Assembly (NCBI GenBank): GCA_034231615.1
Contig: CM067315.1
Location: forward strand, 11,121,915 to 11,185,914
Length of the DNA stretch: 64,000 bases
Source: Meghimatium bilineatum
Taxonomy: Eukaryota; Mollusca; Gastropoda; Stylommatophora; Philomycidae
Reading direction: 5' to 3'
Positions 41,540-54,564 of the stretch are shown here, piece by piece (within the stretch, counting starts at the first letter, position 1; the number at the start of each line of letters is the position of its first letter). The notes under the pieces are model-generated. The model made no database searches, was not told the DNA's origin, and worked only from the letters and a program-made list of their open reading frames with translations. A program made the position numbers and the translations under genes.

Positions 41540-44500
41540 TATATTTCAACACGTAGTCTTCCATCAATCACAATATCATATGTCAGCACACAGTCTTCCA
41601 TCAATCACAATGTCATATGTCAACACGTAGTCCTCCATCAATCACAATATCATATGTCAGCACATAGTCTTCCATCAATCACAATATCATATGTCAGCAC
41701 GTAGTCTTCCATCAATCACATATGTCAACACGTAGTCTTCCATCAATCACAATATCATATGTCAGCACGTAGTCTTCCATCAATCACAATATCATATGTC
41801 AGCACGTAGTCTTCCATCAATCACAATATCATATGTCAGAACGTAGTCTTCCATCAATCACATATGTCAACACGTAGTCTTCCATCAATCACAATATCAT
41901 ATGTCAACACGTAGTCTTCCATCAATCACAATATCATATGTCAGCACGTAGTCTTCCATCAATCACAATATCATATGTCAGCACGTAGTCTTCCATCAAT
42001 CACAATATCATATGTCAGCACGTAGTCTTCCATCAATCACAATATCATGTCAACACGTAGTCTTCCATCAATCACAATATCATGTCAACACGTAGTCTTC
42101 CATCAATCACAATATCATGTCAACACGTAGTCTTCCATCAATCACATATGTCAACACAGTCTTCCATCAATCACAATATCATGTCAACACATAGTCTTCC
42201 ATCAATCACAATATCATATGTCAACACGTAGTCTTCCATCAATCACAATATCATATGTCAGCACGTAGTCTTCCATCAATCACAATATCATATGTCAGCA
42301 CGTAGTCTTCCATCAATCACAATATCATATGTCAGCACGTAGTCTTCCATCAATCACAATATCATATGTCAGCACGTAGTCTTCCATCAATCACAATATC
42401 ATATGTCAGCACGTAGTCTTCCATCAATCACAATATCATATGTCAGCACGTAGTCTTCCATCAATCACAATATCATATGTCAGCACGTAGTCTTCCATCA
42501 ATCACAATATCATATGTCAACACGTAGTCTTCCATCAATCACAATATCATATATCAACACGTAGTCTTCCATCAATCACAATATCATATGTCAGCACGTA
42601 GTCTTCCATCAATCACAATATCATATGTCAGCACGTAGTCTTCCATCAATCACAATATCATGTCAGCACGTAGTCTTCCATCAATCACAATATCATATGT
42701 CAGCACGTAGTCTTCCATCAATCACAATATCATGTCAACACGTAGTCTTCCATCAATCACATATGTCAACACAGTCTTCCATCAATCACAATATCATATG
42801 TCAGCACGTAGTCTTCCATCAATCACATATGTCAACACGTAGTCTTCCATCAATCACAATATCATGTCAACACGTAGTCTTCCATCAATCACATATGTCA
42901 ACACGTAGTCTTCCATCAATCACATATGTCAGCACGTAGTCTTCCATCAATCACATATGTCAACACGTAGTCTTCCATCAATCACAATATCATGTCAACA
43001 CGTAGTCTTCCATCAATCACATATGTCAACACGTAGTCTTCCATCAATCACAATATCATATGTCAGCACGTAGTCTTCCATCAATCACAATATCATGTCA
43101 ACACGTAGTCTTCCATCAATCACAATATCATATGTCAACACGTAGTCTTCCATCAATCACAATATCATATGTCAACACAGTCTTCCATCAATCACAATAT
43201 CATATGTCAACACGTAGTCTTCCATCAATCACATATGTCAACACAGTCTTCCATCAATCACAATATCATATGTCAACACGTAGTCTTCCATCAATCACAA
43301 TATCATATGTCAACACGTAGTCTTCCATCAATCACAATATCATATGTCAACACAGTCTTCCATCAATCACAATATCATATGTCAACACGTAGTCTTCCAT
43401 CAATCACAATATCATATGTCAACACGTAGTCTTCCATCAATCACAATATCATATGTCAACACAGTCTTCCATCAATCACAATATCATATGTCAACACGTA
43501 GTCTTCCATCAATCACAATATCATATGTCAACACAGTCTTCCATCAATCACAATATCATATGTCAACACGTAGTCTTCCATCAATCACAATATCATATGT
43601 CAACACAGTCTTCCATCAATCACAATATCATATGTCAACACGTAGTCTTCCATCAATCACATATGTCAACACAGTCTTCCATCAATCACAATATCATATG
43701 TCAACACGTAGTCTTCCAACAATCACAATATCATGTCAACACGTAGTCTTCCATCAATCACAATATCATGTCAACACGTAGTCTTCCATCAATCACAATA
43801 TCATGTCAACACAGTCTTCCATCAATCACAATATCATATGTCAACACAGTCTTCCATCAATCACAATATCATGTCAACACGTAGTCTTCCATCAATCACA
43901 ATATCATGTCAACACAGTCTTCCATCAATCACAATATCATGTCAACACGTAGTCTTCCATCAATCACAATATCATGTCAGCACGTAGTCTTCCATCAATC
44001 ACAATATCATGTCAACACGTAGTCTTCCATCAATCACAATATCATGTCAACACGTAGTCTTCCATCAATCACAATATCATGTCAACACGTAGTCTTCCAT
44101 CAATCACAATATCATGTCAACACAGTCTTCCATCAATCACAATATCATGTCAACACGTAGTCTTCCATCAATCACAATATCATGTCAACACGTAGTCTTC
44201 CATCAAGCACAATATCATGTCAACACGTAGTCTTCCATCAATCACAATATCATGTCAACAGTCTTCCATCAATCACAATATCATGTCAACACGTAGTCTT
44301 CCATCAATCACAATATCATGTCAACACGTAGTCTTCCATCAATCACATATGTCAACACGTAGTCTTCCATCAATCACATATGTCAACACAGTCTTCCATC
44401 AATCACAATATCATGTCAACACGTAGTCTTCCATCAATCACAATATCATATGTCAGCACATAGTCTTCCATCAATCACAATATCATGTCAACACGTAGTC

Positions 44501-47500
44501 TTCCATCAATCACATATGTCAACACAGTCTTCCATCAATCACAATATCATATGTCAGCACGTAGTCTTCCATCAATCACAATATCATATGTCAACACGTA
44601 GTCTTCCATCAATCACAATATCATATGTCAGCACGTAGTCTTCCATCAATCACAATATCATATGTCAACACGTAGTCTTCCATCAATCACAATATCGTGT
44701 CAACACGTAGTCTTCCATCAATCACAATATCATGTCAACACGTAGTCTTCCATCAATCACAATATCATGTCAACACGTAGTCTTCCATCAATCACAATAT
44801 CATGTCAACACGTAGTCTTCCATCAATCACAATATCATGTCAACACGTAGTTTTCCATCAATCACAATATCATATGTCAGCACGTAGTCTTCCATCAATC
44901 ACAATATCATATGTCAGCACGTAGTCTTCCATCAATCACAATATCATATGTCAACACGTAGTCTTCCATCAATCACAATATCATATGTCAGCACGTAGTC
45001 TTCCATCAATCACAATATCATGTCAACACGTAGTCTTCCATCAATCACAATATCATATGTCAGCACGTAGTCTTCCATCAATCACAATATCATGTCAGCA
45101 CGTAGTCTTCCATCAATCACAATATCATATGTCAACACGTAGTCTTCCATCAATCACAATATCATATGTCAACACGTAGTCTTCCATCAATCACAATATC
45201 ATATGTCAACACGTAGTCTTCCATCAATCACATATGTCAGCACGTAGTCTTCCATCAATCACAATATCATGTCAACACGTAGTCTTCCATCAATCACAAT
45301 ATCATGTCAGCACGTAGTCTTCCATCAATCACATATGTCAACACGTAGTCTTCCATCAATGACAATGTCTATGTCAGCACGTAGTCTTCCATCAATCACA
45401 ATATCATATGTCAACACGTAGTCTTCCATCAATCACAATATCATATGTCAGCACGTAGTCTTCCATCAATCACAATATCATATGTCAGCACGTAGTCTTC
45501 CATCAATCACATATGTCAACACGTAGTCTTCCATCAATCACAATATCATATGTCAACACGTAGTCTTCCATCAATCACATATGTCAGCACGTAGTCTTCC
45601 ATCAATCACAATATCATGTCAACACATAGTCTTCCATCAATCACATATGTCAACACGTAGTCTTCCATCAATGACAATGTCATATGTCAGCACGTAGTCT
45701 TCCATCCATCACAATATCATATGTCAGCACGTAGTCTTCCATCAATCACAATATCATGTCAACACATAGTCTTCCATCAATCACAATATCATGTCAACAC
45801 GTAGTCTTCCATCAATCACATATGTCAGCACGTAGTCTTCCAGTAATCACATATGTCAACACGTAGTCTTCCATCAATCACAATATCATATGTCAGCACG
45901 TAGTCTTCCATCAATCACAATATCATGTCAACACCTAGTCTTCCATCAATCACAATATCATATGTCAACACGTAGTCTTCCATCAATCACATATGTCAAC
46001 ACGTAGTCTTCCATCAATCACAATATCATATGTCAGCACGTAGTCTTCCATCAATCACAATATCATGTCAACACGTAGTCTTCCATCAATCACATATGTC
46101 AGCACGTAGTCTTCCATCAATCACAATATCATGTCAACACCTAGTCTTCCATCAATCACATATGTCAACACGTAGTCTTCCATCAATCACAATATCATAT
46201 GTCAGCACGTAGTCTTCCATCAATCACAATATCATATGTCAACACGTAGTCTTCCATCAATCACAATATCATATGTCAGCACGTAGTCTTCCATCAATCA
46301 CAATATCATGTCAACACGTAGTCTTCCATCAATCACATATGTCAACACGTAGTCTTCCATCAATCACAATATCATATGTCAACACGTAGTCTTCCATCAA
46401 TCACAATATCATATGTCAACACGTAGTCTTCCATCAATCACAATATCATATGTCAACACGTAGTCTTCCATCAATCACAATATCATATGTCAGCACGTAG
46501 TCTTCCATCAATCACAATATCATGTCGACACGTAGTCTTCCATCAATCACATATGTCAACACGTAGTCTTCCATCAATCACAATATCATATGTCAGCACG
46601 TAGTCTTCCATCAATCACAATATCATGTCAACACCTAGTCTTCCATCAATCACAATATCATATGTCAACACGTAGTCTTCCATCAATCACATATGTCAAC
46701 ACGTAGTCTTCCATCAATCACAATATCATATGTCAGCACGTAGTCTTCCATCAATCACAATATCATGTCAACACGTAGTCTTCCATCAATCACATATGTC
46801 AGCACGTAGTCTTCCATCAATCACAATATCATGTCAACACCTAGTCTTCCATCAATCACATATGTCAACACGTAGTCTTCCATCAATCACAATATCATAT
46901 GTCAGCACGTAGTCTTCCATCAATCACAATATCATATGTCAACACGTAGTCTTCCATCAATCACAATATCATATGTCAGCACGTAGTCTTCCATCAATCA
47001 CAATATCATGTCAACACGTAGTCTTCCATCAATCACATATGTCAGCACGTAGTCTTCCATCAATCACAATATCATGTCAACACATAGTCATCCATCAATC
47101 ACATATGTCAACACGTAGTCTTCCATCAATCACAATATCATATGTCAGCACGTAGTCTTCCATCAATCACAATATCATGTGTCAGCACGTAGTCTTCCAT
47201 CAATCACAATATCATGTCAACACGTAGTCTTCCATCAATCACATATGTCAGCACGTAGTCTTCCATCAATCACAATATCATGTCAACACATAGTCTTCCA
47301 TCAATCACAATATATGTCAACACGTAGTCTTCCATCAATCACAATATCATATGTCAGCACGTAGTCTTCCATCAATCACAATATCATGTCAACACGTAGT
47401 CTTCCATCAATCACAATATCATGTCAACACGTAGTCTTCCATCAATCACAATATCATTTCAACACAGTCTTCCATCAATCACAATATCATATGTCAGCAT

Positions 47501-47935
47501 GTAGTCTTCCATCAATCACAATATCATGTCAGCACGTAGTCTTCCATCAATCACAATATCATATGTCAGCACGTAGTCTTCCATCAATCACAATATCATA
47601 TGTCAACACGTAGTCTTACATTAATGACATATATGTCAACATGTATTCCATCAATCACAATATCATGTCAGCACGTAGTCTTCCATCAATCACAATATCA
47701 TGTCAGCACGTAGTCTTCCATCAATCACAATATCATATGTCAGCACGTAGTCTTCCATCAATCACAATATCATATGTCAACACGTAGTCTTACATTAATG
47801 ACATATATGTCAACATGTATTCCATCAATCACAATATCATGTCAGCACGTAGTCTTCCATCAATCACAATATCATATGTCAACACGTAGTCTTCCATCAA
47901 TCACAATATCACGTCAGCACGTAGTCCTCCAGCAG
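41540..47935. repeat. ~37-bp minisatellite, roughly 180 units
   Basis: The unit is TCATATGTCAGCACGTAGTC followed by TTCCATCAATCACAATA; shorter forms of about 34, 31 and 27 bp lack TAT, GTAG-type or AATATC parts. Identity between units is very high. ORFs of up to 145 codons through it are products of the repeat. It fills the intron after DNMT1 motif I and ends about 430 bp before the first cathepsin D exon. Confidence 0.97.
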
Positions 47936-48360
47936 TTTCTACCTTTGGAGATGCAGACGAGTGTGGAAAGATCTTGATTTTAGGATGGGGTTGTTTTTTT
48001 TTAGTATTTTTTTAGATAGATATTATGGTTTTGGGTTACGATTAGGCTGTATTAGTTGTAGAATAAACTTTTTGGGTTATGGTTAGTATACTTTATTTCT
48101 CTGTAACCATACTGCTAGTAGCACTGCCACGAGAGAGAAAGAGAGATCTGGTTCCCAAGTCACCAACCTCAAAGCTAACCAAAATCACACTTGCTGGACA
48201 TTTTTGTCCTTATCAACATAGCCACAGACTTTCCTTTTATAAAATTGGGTCCAGACACTAAAAAGTTGAGAATCTGTGCTTAGATGTGGTGTACACAGTT
48301 TAAAATATTGAGAAACCCTGATGTTCCATATAATTCCATTTGTTTTGTTTGTTTTCTCAG
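47936..48360. other. Sequence between minisatellite and cathepsin D exon
   Basis: AT-rich with T runs. No further DNMT1 or cathepsin D exon recognised. Confidence 0.45.
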
Positions 48361-48502
48361 TTTGACTGTTAGTACTACAACATATTGCAATGGAGGCTGC
48401 AGGGCCATAGCTGATACTGGCACCTCGTTGCTCGCTGGACCCAGCAGTGAGATAGAAAAGTTGAATGCTCAGATTGGAGCTATCAAGTTTGTAGAAGGAG
48501 AG
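48361..48502 (+). CDS. CTSD: Cathepsin D-like aspartic protease exon with second catalytic DTG
   Basis: The acceptor TTGTTTTCTCAG and donor GGAGAG|GTGGGT. It reads LTVSTTTYCNGGCRAIADTG, then TSLLAGPSSEIEKLNAQIGA and IKFVEGE. The ADTGTSL box is the second active-site aspartate motif of pepsin-family proteases; the segment matches human LTLCKEGCEAIVDTGTSLMV. Cathepsin D degrades proteins in lysosomes. It enters in phase 2 and leaves in phase 0. The first DTG half of the protease is not in this window. No frame damage is seen. Confidence 0.93.
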
Positions 48503-48539
48503 GTGGGTTGATTTGTGTAGCTCATTTTTTATGTTTACC

Positions 48540-48990
48540 TAGAACAAGAAGAGGTATTATGAAATCTACAGGGAAAGGAGGAAAGTGAAAGACAGCACAT
48601 GGGGAAAGAAGGAAAGACCAAGACAACCTACAGGGAAAGAGAAAGATGGTCCACAAGGAGAAGGAAAGATAACAGCCCACAGGGAAAGAAGGAAAGAGAG
48701 AGGCAGCCCACTGGGAAAGAAGGAAAGCAAAAAACAGCCCACATGGAAAGAAGTAAAGAAACAGTTCACAGGGAAAGAAGGATAGCAAAAATCAGCCCAC
48801 ATGGAAAGAAGGAAAGAGAAAGACGGCCCACAAGGAAAAAAAGGAATGAGAAAGACATCCCACAGGAAAAAGAGGGAAAGAAAAAAATAACCCACACGGA
48901 AAAGAAGGAAAGAGAAAGATAACCAACAAAGAAAGAAGGAAACTGCAAAATAACCGGCATGGAAAGAGGAAGATAACATTCATAGAGGAA
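48540..48990. repeat. Purine-rich ~30-bp degenerate tandem repeat
   Basis: CACAGGGAAAGAAGGAAAGA and similar phrases recur about 14 times; the + strand is almost all purine plus CAC. ORFs of 66 to 137 codons on both strands are repeat-derived. Confidence 0.9.
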
Positions 48991-49434
48991 AGAATGACAC
49001 ATTCAAAATGGTAAAACATGGAAAGAAATCAAAGCAATGGATTAAGATAAGCAGATATGGAAGAAATGTGTTAAGATTGTTTATTTCATTTATTTATGCT
49101 TTGTTTTGCCGGCCAATGAAAAGTACAGCAGTAGTCAGATTGGCATTCTTCAGTGATGTAAAGTTAGTGAGCACTCTGGCCTGTTATAATGAAGGTCACG
49201 GTTATATGCTACCCTTTCCTTACCAAATAAGTACCTTTCTGGTATTCACACGTATCAGAGTAATTTTCATCATGGCATACAAGGGACCCATTTTGCCTTT
49301 CCTCTTCAGCCCCAATTCACTTTGCCATACTTCAGCATATAGCCCGTTACCAGGACACATCACATAAACAAAAGTGGATGTGGGGTTTTTCTGGATCATT
49401 TGTGGTTTAGTGATTTTCTGAATAGACTGATGGC

Positions 49435-49590
49435 AGCTGCGAAGGCGGATGTGTCGGGCCATTGACACAAATAACACACAGACAGTGTATTTCCATTCTC
49501 TGGAATACATCCAACTGGAAATCTTGTAGAACTATTGTCCTGTTACAAGAGAAATCCATGAGAGTTTGAGAACGAACGCTGAAGAATAAG
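49435..49590 (+). mobile_element. SINE family B copy
   Basis: GCGAAGGCGGATGTGTCGGG to GAACGAACGCTGAAGAATA. Confidence 0.85.
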
Positions 49591-49709
49591 ACTGATGTGC
49601 ATCACCGTAGGAGTTTCATCTCTTTTATCAGATATGGAAGAGCATGTACGCTGATAGTTCCCATAACTCATTCACTGTATATCGTCCTCATTCTACTTCT
49701 CTGTCTATG

Positions 49710-49980
49710 AGTTGTTCGGTCCGAAAGGGGGGCAAAGAATAGTGACACTCTTTAACTTTTATGCATGTCATAAGAGGCGACTAAGAAAGTTGTAGGGTGG
49801 AGTTGGCTGTCACATCCCATATATGGTCAAAGTGACCCAAGCGCATACTTAAGACAGATGTTTCATGTTGAAAGGCGTAGACATCACAGCAAAGCTGTAA
49901 ACGATGACACAATGCATTCCATTTGCCGGACTATAACCTGCTAATCTACAGGAATGTGAGAAATAATGCAGAAGAAGAAA
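49710..49980 (+). mobile_element. SINE family A copy
   Basis: GTCCGAAAGGGGGGCAAAGA to AATAATGCAGAAGAAGAAA. Confidence 0.85.
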
Positions 49981-50039
49981 AAATCTTTACCCTTTACTGT
50001 AACCCCAAGCAATTTCGAACTCGTTCAATCTCTTAATAA

Positions 50040-50260
50040 TAGTCTCTTCTCTCATGGTGTTCCAACCACCTGGACCTAGACTTCTAGTTCAGAAAAAAAT
50101 CACATTGCAGCAAACAGGATTTGAACCAGATCTGCTCAGATGGCCTCTACTCACCTCGCAACTTGATTCAACATGTTTTCCGTCTTCTGCCACACCACAC
50201 CTACCGAAGTTTTTGCAGGTGTGAAACCACAACATACTTCATCCGCTCATGGGTTAGCTA
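50040..50260 (-). mobile_element. Possible tRNA-derived SINE, minus strand
   Basis: GGATTTGAACCAGATC is the reverse of a B-box-like sequence, followed by a tRNA-like segment ending GCAACTTGATTCAAC. Weakly supported. Confidence 0.3.
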
Positions 50261-50674
50261 GCTATTCTAAATCTTGCGGATCATGGATTGAGAGTCCTAT
50301 ACAGTAACTGACCTAGCCATTTGTCCAAACCAGTTGTTGTCAAGTTGGGCCATTAGGCCCTTCAGGAGACCACAGCATATTGTTGGGACCATAAATAAAA
50401 TATCGGAGATTAGAGACAGTGGATCTTTCTAGTAGGAGAAAGGGCAGAGAAAGATTTCCACAATATTTAATATAATATAATATAAACCTGGAAAAAAGTT
50501 AACAAGCTTTTATTTGAGGTTTCATTCAAACAGAAGCATAATTATACAGAAAGAGTCGACGGGAAAAAAAAGGTTTAAGAATTGCTGGTATAAACTATAA
50601 GCAGTTTGTTATATGTTATTGTTTTCAAAATTTCCGTGAGTTGTAGATCAAATTTTGACACTTTCATCCTGCAG

Positions 50675-50773
50675 TATCTGGTTGTGTGTGCTAACATTCC
50701 AAAAATGCCAAATGTGACCTTTACCATTGGAGGACAGGGATTTGTGCTTACACCTCAACAATATGTTCTCCAG
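50675..50773 (+). CDS. CTSD: Cathepsin D-like exon, penultimate
   Basis: The acceptor CATCCTGCAG and donor CTCCAG|GTTAGT give 33 codons in phase 0: YLVVCANIPKMPNVTFTIGG then QGFVLTPQQYVLQ. It joins in frame to the exon at 48,361 (VEGE|YLVV) and matches human (IQGE)YMIPCEKVSTLPAITLKLGG. The final exon, with the WILGDVFIG segment, was not found in the remaining 13 kb. Confidence 0.93.
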
Positions 50774-50959
50774 GTTAGTTTATTTCAGTTTCATTAGTGG
50801 AAGAGTAGTATGTTGTCAAGTAGCTAATATACCACTCTCTTAAGTTTTGAGGATATTAGTTCAAATTCTCTGTAAGAAATTTTTTATTCAGGGATTAATC
50901 TATAATAAAATCTGCACTGAAATATGCCCCTTGCAAACTGCAATAGTGTAGTGTTAAGT

Positions 50960-51130
50960 CATCTGCCCACCAACCAGCACACCTGGGTTTCAAGTCCATT
51001 TATTATTCATAGGATGAAACAAAATTTACTCTTATGGTTCCCTCAGAAACCAGGAAGTGAGGTACCAGGGCTCATGCTTTGGGAAGGTTGAGAAATTGTA
51101 CCATTACTACTTTAAAAAGTGTGGTAGGAG
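50960..51130 (+). mobile_element. Dispersed repeat C, fragment
   Basis: ACCAGGAAGTGAGGTACCAG and GGGAAGGTTGAGAAATTG match the copies at 34.9 and 58.3 kb. Confidence 0.6.
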
Positions 51131-51690
51131 AATCATAATTTTCCGCCCTTGCGACATAAAAAAAATATGGCAGTGATTGTGAAAGTCTGGAAGAAAATAC
51201 ATTTTTCGCCCTCCCGATGGTGCCGCCTGGGGCGGTCCACAACTCCGCCCCCTCTCGTTACGTTACTGGTTGCGGGGCATCAACTTTGGCATGGCAAAGG
51301 CACTTAAATCCCATTTCAATGTTTTCATAATTTTAAGGGGCATTTTGATGCCCGGTGCGACCACAACCCCCTCAGCACGCCCGTCACTCGGGAAAGAATA
51401 TGCTAACAAAGATGGCGGAAATCCCCCGTGAATTATAGCTTGTATCCTAATATAGCCTAATTGAACTTTGTCCGCTGGTTGAAAGGGCATTAACCTACCT
51501 ACCTATGAATTATAGCAATTTTAGCTTTAAAGCTGCATAATTACGTGCTATGAATGATACTATCGGCTGGCGCGTATCGCTTTGTTGAGAAGGATGGAAT
51601 ACATATGGGATAATCCAACTACAATTAAATAAATCCTCTATGTCTTGTCAACACTTTCCTCTACATAACCACATCACTGTTGCCTCTAAT
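51131..51690. other. Sequence without recognised feature
   Basis: A CpG-richer stretch near 51,210-51,500. The 75-codon minus ORF there has no family resemblance. Confidence 0.35.
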
Positions 51691-51719
51691 TTTTCCACTA
51701 TCCTGTTTATTTATTGCCA

Positions 51720-52140
51720 AACTTAGCATACATATTTTAGAGTCAGTGGTAGGTCCCTATATAGGCCTGAGAAGATTACAGGTTTTCGAGTACAAATGCT
51801 ACAGACAAATTCTACGAATTTCCTATAGGGAACATAAGACCAGTGTGTATGTAAGAAATAAAGTAGAGATGTGTGCAGGAGTTCAGGAACCATTGCTTTC
51901 AATAGTGAAACGACGAAAACTAGCATGGTTCAGACATGTATGCAGACATGATTCCTTGTCAAAAACAATACTACAGGGAACTGTCGAAGGGGGGAGAAAC
52001 AGAGGAGGGAAAATAAAGGCATGGACAGGACAATATATTTCCACACTCATCCGCATCGCTGAGGATATAATTCGCTGGAGGACTCTGTGTGCTGAAGCAA
52101 CCAATGTGACACCCCTACGACCGTGAAGGGTTATGGTTTA
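51720..52140 (+). mobile_element. LINE 3' fragment
   Basis: FEYKCYRQILRISYREHKTS, LLSIVKRRKLAWFRHVCRHD and SLSKTILQGTVEGGRNRGG form the C-terminal region of a LINE ORF2, then CTACGACCGTGAAGGGTTAT as its 3' end. Shared with 21,645-21,915. Confidence 0.8.
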
Positions 52141-52317
52141 TTGATTGATATAGGCCTAGCCATGAAACTCTCTTAAGCGCTTCTAATGACAGTGACATAT
52201 TACATAGCATATTCTTCTCAACATCTTAACTAGAAATCTGTGTACCCATACAAATAGAAAATGTATTTTTTAGATTTATAGGTCTATATTGGTACATATG
52301 GTATGCATGACATATTC

Positions 52318-52800
52318 TTCTTCTTCTGCGTTCATTATCTTATAACCACAACGAATAAATCGTGAGATTTCTGCCGGCGAGAGCGAAGTACGCTGTGCCA
52401 CAAGTTCCACAGTTGAACTGTATTATTTGTACCTCGATTGGCTCACTTTGTGGTCTAGACATCCGAGGCCCAGCACATCCATTTTTGTCATGCCTTTAAT
52501 TCGGGTAGTAGGCTTCCCTAGCCCGTGACAGCCTACCTATCTGTCGACAGTCACGTGGGTGTGTAGTGACTCTTCGCCAAGACGATTGTCGTTCACGTCA
52601 ATCTCGCGCGAGGTGTTCCGCCATCTGTGAACCTGCCTTGTGTAATTCGACGTTCTGTGCCTATGCCCACCGGATGCTGAACCTTTTCTCATCCACGAGA
52701 AGAGTTGGACCATGGCGCTTTCGTCTTCTTAGCCGAGGTGTCGTTCACCGACATCGTGAACCTCTCGCCCAATTCCGAGTCTCACACTACGACATGACCT
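52318..52800 (-). mobile_element. Composite repeat, minus strand, related to 780-1180
   Basis: It opens with the reversed tail CTTCTTCTGCGTTCATTAT and continues as the reverse complement of 780-1180: TCGCCAAGACGATTGTCGTT and GAGGTGTCGTTCACCGACAT. It shows that the window-start repeat can end in the same GAAGAAGAA tail as the SINEs. Confidence 0.7.
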
Positions 52801-52959
52801 ATAATGGTACACATGGCATACAATGGTATCTAGGCGTATCTTCACTGATGTACTTATTCTGCTCTCCCATATGGTATTTAATCTGGGCATTGCAGTCGTG
52901 GCTATTTCAAGTTTAATCTTCAAGCGTTGACTGCAACGGATCTCCATTTTCTATCTCTT

Positions 52960-53885
52960 TCACGGGGGGGTTTCTATCTCTTTCACGAGGTTTCTATCTC
53001 TTCCACAGGGTTTCTATCTCTTCCACAGGGTTTCTATCTCTTCCACAGGGTTTCTATCTCTTCCACAGGGTTTCTATCTCTTCCACAGGGTTTCTATCTC
53101 TTCCACAGGGTTTCTATCTCTTCCACAGGGTTTCTATCTCTTTTATGAGGTTTCTATCTCTTCCACGGGGTTTCTATCTCTTTCACAAGGTTTCTATCTC
53201 TTTCACAGGGTTGTCATCTCTTTCACAGGGTTTCCATCTCTTTCACAGGGTTTCCATCTCTTTCACAGGGTTTCCATCTCTTTCATGTGGTTGCCATCTC
53301 TTTCATAGAGTTGTCATCTCTTTCACAGGGTTTCCATCTCTTTCACGAGGTTTCCATCTCTTTCACGAGGTTTCTATCTCTTTCACGGGTTTCCATCTCT
53401 TCCACAGGGTTTCTATCTCTTCCACAGGGTTTCTATCTCTTCCACAGGGTTTATCTTTCACAAGGTTTCTATCTCTTTCATGAGGTTTCTATCTCTTCCA
53501 CAGGGTTTCTATCTCTTTCACAAGGTTTCTATCTCTTTCACAGGGTTTCCATCTCTTTCACAGGGTTTCCATCTCTTTCACAGGGTTTCCATCTCTTTCA
53601 CGTGGTTTCCATCTCTTTCATGTGGTTGCCATCACTTTCATGTGGTTGCCATCACTTTCATAGAGTTGTCATCTCTTTCACAGGGTTTCCATCTCTTTCA
53701 CGAGGTTTCCATCTCTTTCACGAGGTTTCTATCTCTTTCACGGGTTTCCATCTCTTTCACAGGGTTTCCATCTCTCTCACATGGTTTCTATCTCTTTCAT
53801 GGGTTTCCATCTCTTTCATGGGGTTTCTATCTCTTTCATAGTTTCCATCTCTTTCACAGGGTTTCTATCTCTTTCACAGGGTTGC
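52960..53885 (+). repeat. 20-bp tandem repeat resembling a splice acceptor, about 46 units
   Basis: The unit is TTTCTATCTCTTTCACAGGG with variants TTCCACAGGG, TTTCACGAGG and TTTCCATCTC. Each unit has a pyrimidine tract followed by CAG/G or near it. A block of variants around 53,270-53,400 recurs around 53,640-53,760. The ORFs of up to 184 codons are repeat-derived. Confidence 0.95.
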
Positions 53886-53904
53886 CATTTTAAATATCTG
53901 GCTC

Positions 53905-54030
53905 ATGATTAAGTTGAATATGACAGGCCAAATGGTGTAGATATCTCAACAATGTTCTAGACCATGACACATCCATTCCGTTCTCTAGACTACATTCTAC
54001 CAATTTTGAGAAAGAATACAAAAAATGAAA
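53905..54030 (+). mobile_element. SINE family A fragment
   Basis: TTAAGTTGAATATGACAGGC to TTTGAGAAAGAATACAAAA. Confidence 0.6.
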
Positions 54031-54564
54031 TATTTGGCAATTTTTTGCCTATTTTGAAAGCATATCTACTTTCACATATAATCTTGTTAAATTTATCTAA
54101 AAATGTACTTACGTAAAACACGTTTTTAGAATGGTCCACTTAGACACGACAAACTATCACAAAAACTAGAGTGTTATGATGTAAACAAGAAAACCTACAA
54201 ATTACAATACACAAAACATTTTCAACATTTATATCAAAAGGCTGATAATTTTTTCTTGTTTAAACTATCATTCAAAGCCTCCAAGTAAAAATTGATAAAG
54301 CAGCATCTTAATAAAACTGGCTTGTTTATTTGGGTGGTCTTTGTTCATTTTTTTTGCTTCTTTCATAAGCCTCCATTGAAGCCATATCTCTCCACATCTC
54401 AAGGGGTTCTACATTTGTAGAAACAACTTGTAGAAAACTGGCAACCAAACCACAGAATAAAACAAAAGACAGCCCTGAGCCATGTCGATGAAATAAAAGG
54501 CAGCTATCACCTCCGAGACAAGAACTGCAAAGAGTATAAAAATGTTTATCACAACATGCAGGTT

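Noticed and set aside
39455..47935. Regular repeats as a possible CRISPR array
   Set aside because: The units are contiguous without unique spacers, and the setting is a eukaryotic intron.
41435..47977. Many + strand ORFs of 60-145 codons rich in Ser, His, Gln and Ile
   Set aside because: They are the minisatellite read through; unit length changes rotate the frame, and no splice or start context supports a protein.
48522..49019. ORFs of 66-137 codons on both strands beside the cathepsin D exon
   Set aside because: They lie in a purine-rich tandem repeat and overlap one another on both strands.
52927..53893. ORFs of 73-184 codons with FHLFHRVSISF-type repeats
   Set aside because: They come from the 20-bp pyrimidine array, which is open in several frames because it lacks stop triplets.
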